This document shows, piece by piece, positions 59,685 through 64,000 of a DNA stretch of 64,000 nt. Under the pieces are notes generated by a model. That model was not told where the DNA came from and searched no databases. It worked only from the letters and a program-made list of their open reading frames with translations. The position numbers were made by a program, and so were the translations under genes. Numbering within the stretch: the stretch's first letter is position 1; each line of letters starts with the position of its first letter. This DNA comes from Streptomyces scabiei 87.22 (lineage in GTDB: Bacteria; Actinomycetota; Actinomycetes; Streptomycetales; Streptomycetaceae). Where the stretch lies: the NCBI RefSeq assembly GCF_000091305.1, contig NC_013929.1, forward strand, positions 10,084,696 through 10,148,695, written 5' to 3'.

Positions 59685-62354
59685 TCAGATCCAGTCGATG
59701 CCCAGCTTCCCCAGTGCGTCGAGCTGGTCCTGGGTGAGCTTGTCACGCCTCGATTTGGTGTTGGAGACCCATACGCCCAGTCTCACGGCCACCGGCTCCG
59801 TCTCGCCGTCGACCGCGATCTCTTCAGCGTGGCCGCGCGGGACAGGCCGGTGGGCGCCTTCCCGTTCGACCCATTGTGCGAGGGCTGCCAGGCCGCGCTG
59901 GAAGGCCTGCTGTGCCTTGCCCGGGCCCTTCGTCGCACGCGTAGCCGCAGGGGGCGGAGACGGCGCCTGGACGGGCTTCACACCCAGCTTGGACAGCCGC
60001 TCCTGCTGCTCGGTCGACAGCTGCGCCCAAGTAGCCGGCTGGGCCTGCCGTTGGAGCCATCGTCCGATGTCGTCGCCGTCCATGAGCACGCCGGGTGCGA
60101 TGTCGGGCAGGTGGCCGTCGGCGTCGACCAAGTCGGCGAGGACGCGGTAGTGGCGCTGCCAGTCCAGCGGCCACGGGCAGTTCCAGTCCTCATCGACCGC
60201 CGCTAGTTGCTTGGCGCGCTCCTCCGCCCGCTTCGGGTCCTTGCCCAGGCCGCCTTTCCGCCGGAGGTTGGCGATGTGCTGCCCGATGGGCACCAGGCCC
60301 TCGGCTTCGCTCTCGCCCCAGAGGGCGTCCTGGCGGGGGGCGAGGTGGCCGGTGGCCTGCCGGTAGGACCGGAGTGCGGCGAGCTTGGTCTCCCAGGCTT
60401 CCTCTCCGGGCTCCCAGACCATCCCGGCCTCCGGCGCGTCCAGCAGGGTCTTGCGCCGCTCCTCCAGCTCCCCGGCCCGCAGCGCCTTCCTCTGCTGGTG
60501 GACCCAGCGCCCAAGCGGAAAATCCTTCGTGACCCCTACTTCCACCTCAACGCCGTAGGGCACGGCGTAGAGGCCGGTGATCTCGTTCTCCTTCCGCCAG
60601 CGGATGAGGGCTTGGTAGCCCTCCAGCCACACCAGGGATTCGGGCCGGTAGACGCGGGTGCGCAGGAACGCGGCGATCGTGGCGGCGTCGCGCGGGCTGG
60701 AGAAGTGGAGCAGGGCCGACTCGGCAGCGGCGCCGGTGCCGTCCTGCTCCTGGTCCTCGCCGTCGCTCTCGCCGCCGGTCCCGACGATCTGCCCGTCCTC
60801 ATCGCGTTGGATGTGCACCTTGCGCTTCCCGCTGCTCAGGGCGCGGGAGGCGAGCTGTTCGACGAGTCGTTCATCATGACTGCGGAGTCCTTGGAGGATC
60901 GCTACGAGGGGGCGGAAGCTGGCGGAGGCGACCATGTCGGTGGGGTCTTCGCCGGGTTCCAGGAAGATCGGCACGATGATCCTGGCGACCTTGGTGGAGC
61001 CGTCGCGGTTGAGCCGGAGCGCACGGCCGATGTTCTGGACGATCTCGACCTGGGAGCCGCGGGTGTCGGCGAAGCAGATCGCCTCCACTCCGCGTTCGCC
61101 GGTGATGTCGACGCCTTCTCCGAGCACGCGAACGCTGGCGAGGAACGCCCGGTGTACGCGCCGGTTGGTGGCGTCGATTCCGTTGGCGAACTGTCGCAGT
61201 ACCTCCCGGCGTTCGCTGACGAGGTGGTCGCCGCACAGCCACGCCGACCACACCCGGTCCGGGGGTACGTGGCGGCTGGCTTCCAGCTCGTAGAACTCCG
61301 CGTCGATGGACGATTTCGGTAGCCGGTCCGCGGCCGCCAGGTCGTCGTCGGAGGCGTCGTTCACGTACAGCTCGGCTGCCGTCTTTGGCATCTTCTCCGC
61401 GAACGCCGCGGCCTCCTCCACCTTCTGGTGGAAGGTCATGACCGTACGGAGGTTGTACGCGGCCGCGTGCTCCAAAAGTGCGGTCTGTAGGAGCGCCAGG
61501 CGTCGGCCGCGCTGCGCTTCCTCTGATTCCCCGAGGACGGGGGAGGGGTCGCGGATTTCCAGGACGTCGATCTCGAAGCCGGCGAGGATTTCACGTTCGA
61601 TGGCCTCCGAGAGCCCGAGCTCTGCCAACCATGGCCCGTAGGTTTCCGAGTCTTGGCCCATTGAAGCGATCTCGAACTCCTGGCCGTCTGCGCCTTTCTG
61701 CGGGCGGGGTGCGGCGAGGATGCGTGGGGTGGCGGTGAGGTAGAGCCGGAAGTCGGCGGCGATGCGGGTGTTGTCGTGGAGTGCCGCCCATGGCCTGCCA
61801 AGATCGCCTGCCGTTGAGTGGGCTTCGTCGATGATGGCGAGCGCGAAACCGTCCATCTGCTGTCCATACAGCCGCTCCCCGCCCGTCAGAGCGGCCTCCA
61901 GCGGCCCACGAACCTTCCCCTGGCCCGTCGGGTCGTCGAAGTCCTCGCGGTCCACGAGAGAGGCGTACGTGGCGAACACGATGACCGGCCCGTGCCCGGC
62001 CCATAGGGCGAGCTGGATCGGGTTGGTGGTGGTGCGCACCCCCAGCTCGTTCAGCACCGGGTCGTTCTCCAGCGAGCACACGGCGACCATGGGGGAGCGG
62101 TGGCCCACGGCCCGCCACGCTTGGGCGGTCTGCACGAGCAGGTCCAGGGTCGGCACGGTCACGAGGATCCGGCCCTCCGGGAAGCACTCCAGCGCACTTG
62201 CGGCAGCCATGATCGTTTTTCCCGACCCGGTCGCCGACACGATTGTGCCACGGGCACCCTGAGGGGGTACAGATGATCTTGCAGAGAATCCGACCCATTT
62301 ACGGAAACTCGACTTCTGGTCGATCTGGTGTTTCTTGAGTGGAATCCTGCTCAT
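59685..62354 (-). CDS. Telomere-proximal DEAH helicase (TtrA-like)
   Basis: An 889-aa superfamily 2 helicase. Walker A is SATGSGKT (residues 40-47), the DEAH box is IIDEAH (174-179), motif III is LTATP and motif VI is QNIGRALRLN. The C-terminal ~300 residues hold helicase-associated (HA) repeats such as WETKLAALRSYRQATGHLAP and WQRHYRVLADLVDADGHLPD. It ends the gene series 1.6 kb from the chromosome end. Streptomyces chromosome ends and linear plasmids often carry a terminal helicase gene (ttrA) linked to conjugal transfer of linear replicons. I chose the ATG at 62354, which overlaps the upstream stop. Confidence 0.82.
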   Translation of the reverse strand: MSRIPLKKHQIDQKSSFRKWVGFSARSSVPPQGARGTIVSATGSGKTIMAAASALECFPEGRILVTVPTLDLLVQTAQAWRAVGHRSPMVAVCSLENDPVLNELGVRTTTNPIQLALWAGHGPVIVFATYASLVDREDFDDPTGQGKVRGPLEAALTGGERLYGQQMDGFALAIIDEAHSTAGDLGRPWAALHDNTRIAADFRLYLTATPRILAAPRPQKGADGQEFEIASMGQDSETYGPWLAELGLSEAIEREILAGFEIDVLEIRDPSPVLGESEEAQRGRRLALLQTALLEHAAAYNLRTVMTFHQKVEEAAAFAEKMPKTAAELYVNDASDDDLAAADRLPKSSIDAEFYELEASRHVPPDRVWSAWLCGDHLVSERREVLRQFANGIDATNRRVHRAFLASVRVLGEGVDITGERGVEAICFADTRGSQVEIVQNIGRALRLNRDGSTKVARIIVPIFLEPGEDPTDMVASASFRPLVAILQGLRSHDERLVEQLASRALSSGKRKVHIQRDEDGQIVGTGGESDGEDQEQDGTGAAAESALLHFSSPRDAATIAAFLRTRVYRPESLVWLEGYQALIRWRKENEITGLYAVPYGVEVEVGVTKDFPLGRWVHQQRKALRAGELEERRKTLLDAPEAGMVWEPGEEAWETKLAALRSYRQATGHLAPRQDALWGESEAEGLVPIGQHIANLRRKGGLGKDPKRAEERAKQLAAVDEDWNCPWPLDWQRHYRVLADLVDADGHLPDIAPGVLMDGDDIGRWLQRQAQPATWAQLSTEQQERLSKLGVKPVQAPSPPPAATRATKGPGKAQQAFQRGLAALAQWVEREGAHRPVPRGHAEEIAVDGETEPVAVRLGVWVSNTKSRRDKLTQDQLDALGKLGIDWI

Positions 62355-62990
62355 CGTCCGTCCTCCTCTCCCGTGTCGTACAGCCAACTGTTCTGAAGCC
62401 TTTCCAGCGCGATTTCCTCCTGGCCCTTCTGCGTCCAGATCCCTTCGAGCCAGAGAGGGGTCGTCTCGATCCTCTCGCACAGCACGAAGCAGCCGGGCAG
62501 GTCGATCAGAACGAGCTCGCCCGCGAACATGCCGCCGGGTCCGTAGCGGTGCCACAGCCGCTTCAATCGCGCCTGGTGCTCGTGCAGGTACGCGTCGAGC
62601 GTCTGCGGGTAGCGCTCCGGCTCCGCCAGGTGCACGGTCCGCAGGGAGATGTCCACGAGTTCCCGGGACGCCTCCTGGTCCCAGTGCTCGGAGTTGGTGC
62701 CGGTCACGGCCGTGTAGTGCTGCTCGCAGACGTCCATGACACGCTCGACGAGTTCCGCCGACGGCTCGCTTCCCTCTGTGTCACGGGCCGAAGGCCGGCC
62801 CCTGGCCAACGGCAGCAGAACGGGACGATCACCGGTGCGGACGGCCGTTTCCAGGTCTAGGCCGTGGTGGTCCAGGTAGGCCAGGAGGAACAGGGCCAGG
62901 GCGTGGCCGGGGTCGCTGGCGTGCTGGATGTAGGGCTTCTCGCTGGTCCAGCCGAACGTGGTCTGGTGGCGCCGCTGGTGTGCGGGTCGG
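62351..62990 (-). pseudogene. Terminal gene, 3' part (frameshifted)
   Basis: The frame to stop 62351 is open from about 62990 and reads QTTFGWTSEKPYIQHASDPG, HALALFLLAYLDHHGLDLE, then RGRPSARDTEGSEPSAELVE and on to TGEEDGR. No ATG/GTG lies near its start; a TTG at 62809 could give a 152-aa product. The upstream frame (62857-63495) stops in low-quality sequence just where this one becomes coding, so both are one gene split by a 1-nt change near 62970-62985. The stop overlaps the helicase start. No domain recognised. Confidence 0.6.
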
Positions 62991-63495
62991 GGAAGACGAC
63001 GGCTCGGGTGAAGAAGTCGTCCAGGCGGCTGAGGAGTTCCGCATCTGGGTTGTCCGGCTCACGGCCGCGCACGGTGGTGGTGGCGTTCTCCCAGATGGTG
63101 GTGAGGTACCGCCGGCGGGCGCCCTCCTGCTGCCGGAGCTCGCTGGACGGACTCTCCTCGACCACCTCCACCACGCGGTACATGCCCTGGTCCCCGTACA
63201 GACCGTCCGGCTTCTCCAACGCCTTGCGGGCCTTGGCGACGGCCTCCTCGACCGACCGCCCGCAGGCGTAGTTCGTCACCACCGATGCGCCCGGGTGCTC
63301 CGGATCGGCGCGCTGCGCCACGATCCGATAGCGGATCAGCTCCGGGTCCGTCCCTGAAGTAACCTCACGATGGATTTCGTTCCGCGCTTCAAAGCGCTTT
63401 TCGAAGCCTGACGGATTCAAAGAGCCCTCGCTTCCCGCGCCCCGCCCGGGTGGTTGGGGGGTGTCCCGTGTTTCCGCCAACGGTACATGCTGCAT
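62857..63495 (-). pseudogene. Terminal gene, 5' part (frameshifted)
   Basis: Starts MQHVPLAETRDT at ATG 63495 (a TTG at 63498 is adjacent). Coding quality is good up to LLSRLDDFFTRAVVFPDPHT (about 62975), with RYRIVAQRADPEHPGASVV and YACGRSVEEAVAKARKALEK. After that the frame shifts to Pro/Thr/Ser-rich sequence, while the -1 frame continues as protein. The joined product would be about 380 aa. It is the outermost gene before the telomere and leads the helicase gene. Function unknown. Confidence 0.6.
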
Positions 63496-63540
63496 CAACC
63501 TGAGGCGCGCGCTACACTAGAACCCGACACGAACGAGCGA

Positions 63541-64000
63541 CCCCCTCCCTGGTAGCCAGCCCGGCCCGAGACAGTGGGCCCCAGATTCTGGAGGCGCAGC
63601 CGGAAGGACCGTCAGGCGGGGGAGCGCAGCGGACCCGCCCCCGGGCGTGCGGAGCACGCCCCAACTCCCGCACTAAAGGCCTCACTAGCCGCACGTGACA
63701 CCCCGTCAAGCGGGCGACCGCGCATCGCGCGCCGCGCCGGGCGCCGCAGCGGCCGGTCCCACCGGATCCTGAAGCGCAGCGAAGGGATCCGCCCACGCAT
63801 CGCGTGGGCAGCGGGAGCGCAGCGACCGCCTCCCCTGCACATCGCGCAGCGATGTGACCCAACTCGATTGCGCAGCAATCGAGTTGCTGCGATGGGCGCA
63901 GCCCATCGCCAGCGCTTCCGCGGAGCGGAAGCGCAACACCCGTGCGCAGCACGGGTGTTCGCTTGCACATCGCGCAGCGATGTGGTACCCGCTCCGCGGG
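63541..64000. repeat. Streptomyces-type telomere (chromosome/linear replicon end)
   Basis: Dense palindromes run to the last base. From the end inward: CCCGC-TCC-GCGGG (63988-64000); CACATCGC-GCA-GCGATGTG (63966-63984); an 11-bp-arm palindrome (63935-63959); 10-bp arms (63912-63934); 9-bp arms (63889-63909); 12-bp arms (63860-63886); a second exact copy of CACATCGC-GCA-GCGATGTG (63838-63856); GCCCACGC-ATC-GCGTGGGC (63791-63809); and CGGATCC ... GGATCCG (63763-63791). Most loops are GCA, which gives very stable single-base-closed hairpins in telomeric 3' overhangs. Read from the other strand the end begins CCCGCGGAGCGGGTACC, like archetypal Streptomyces telomeres. No coding sequence is credible here. 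Confidence 0.92.

Noticed and set aside
63512..63970. Open frames of up to 152 codons in the terminal 500 bases
   Set aside because: They translate telomere palindromes; low-complexity and no ribosome sites.
63838..63984. Repeated CACATCGC palindromes as a possible CRISPR array
   Set aside because: Only two copies, each a self-palindrome, no regular spacers; the context is clearly a telomere.
1..64000. tRNA, rRNA or riboswitch genes
   Set aside because: No cloverleaf, rRNA or known riboswitch core was recognised by eye; a covariance-model scan could not be run.

Overview
The window has the GC content, codon use and gene families of a Streptomyces or close relative. Its last ~460 bases form a Streptomyces-type telomere: tightly packed palindromes with GCA loops, ending at base 64000 in a terminal palindrome. 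The window is therefore probably the last 64 kb of one arm of a linear chromosome (or a linear plasmid). It shows typical arm features: many insertion sequences, broken genes, accessory catabolism and defence-type genes.

Layout. (1) 1-5.9 kb: a decayed EthD-like remnant, a GT-C membrane protein overlapping a GT4 glycosyltransferase, a secreted TAP-type peptidase and an IS630-type remnant. (2) 5.9-27.6 kb: a large catabolic island. A LysR-type regulator sits between an MFS transporter/EthD-protein branch (-) and a nine-gene oxidative operon (+): FAH-family hydrolase, cyclase-family hydrolase, FAD monooxygenase, amidohydrolase, extradiol dioxygenase, second FAH, SDR and CoA-transferase A/B. A divergent TetR regulator then faces a second operon: extradiol dioxygenase, FAH, MhpA-like hydroxylase, acetoacetyl-CoA synthetase and DoxX, followed by a self-contained P450/[3Fe-4S] ferredoxin/ferredoxin reductase set. 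Together they look like a pathway that hydroxylates and cleaves an aromatic ring, hydrolyses the product and activates acetoacetate-type products with CoA; the substrate cannot be read from sequence. (3) 28-35 kb: PadR regulator with membrane partner, PAP2 phosphatase, SUKH-like protein, degenerate phosphotransferase, C45-type hydrolase, a two-repeat secreted protein and a 40-residue secreted peptide.

(4) 35-47 kb: a mobile-element graveyard. A 1,704-bp IS5-family element with a passenger gene splits a LysR gene (TGA target duplication). Two IS3-family elements follow, with transposase fragments, a decayed cobM and a possible cbiD remnant. Between them are a DUF4157 (eCIS-core) protein with a C-terminal deuterolysin-like protease domain and a small secreted protein. 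(5) 46.7-55 kb: a defence-like island. A HigB-like toxin, an HTH-ImmA/IrrE protein and a truncated Mrr-like nuclease read leftward. Reading rightward are a small basic protein, a damaged ubiquitin-like gene, a metallo-beta-lactamase-fold protein, a single-chain E2-E1-JAB protein, a patatin-like lipase and a DUF6308-like protein. (6) 55-59.6 kb: a Tn554-type transposition module (two tyrosine recombinases plus a coiled-coil TnpC-like protein). (7) 59.7-64 kb: a terminal helicase like the telomere-linked TtrA type, a frameshifted terminal gene and the telomere.

The most interesting system is the ubiquitin-like conjugation operon at 48.6-54.1 kb. It resembles the Cap2/Cap3 plus patatin part of CBASS, but no CD-NTase is visible, all three conjugation/deconjugation activities are fused in one chain, and a metallo-beta-lactamase-fold protein accompanies it.
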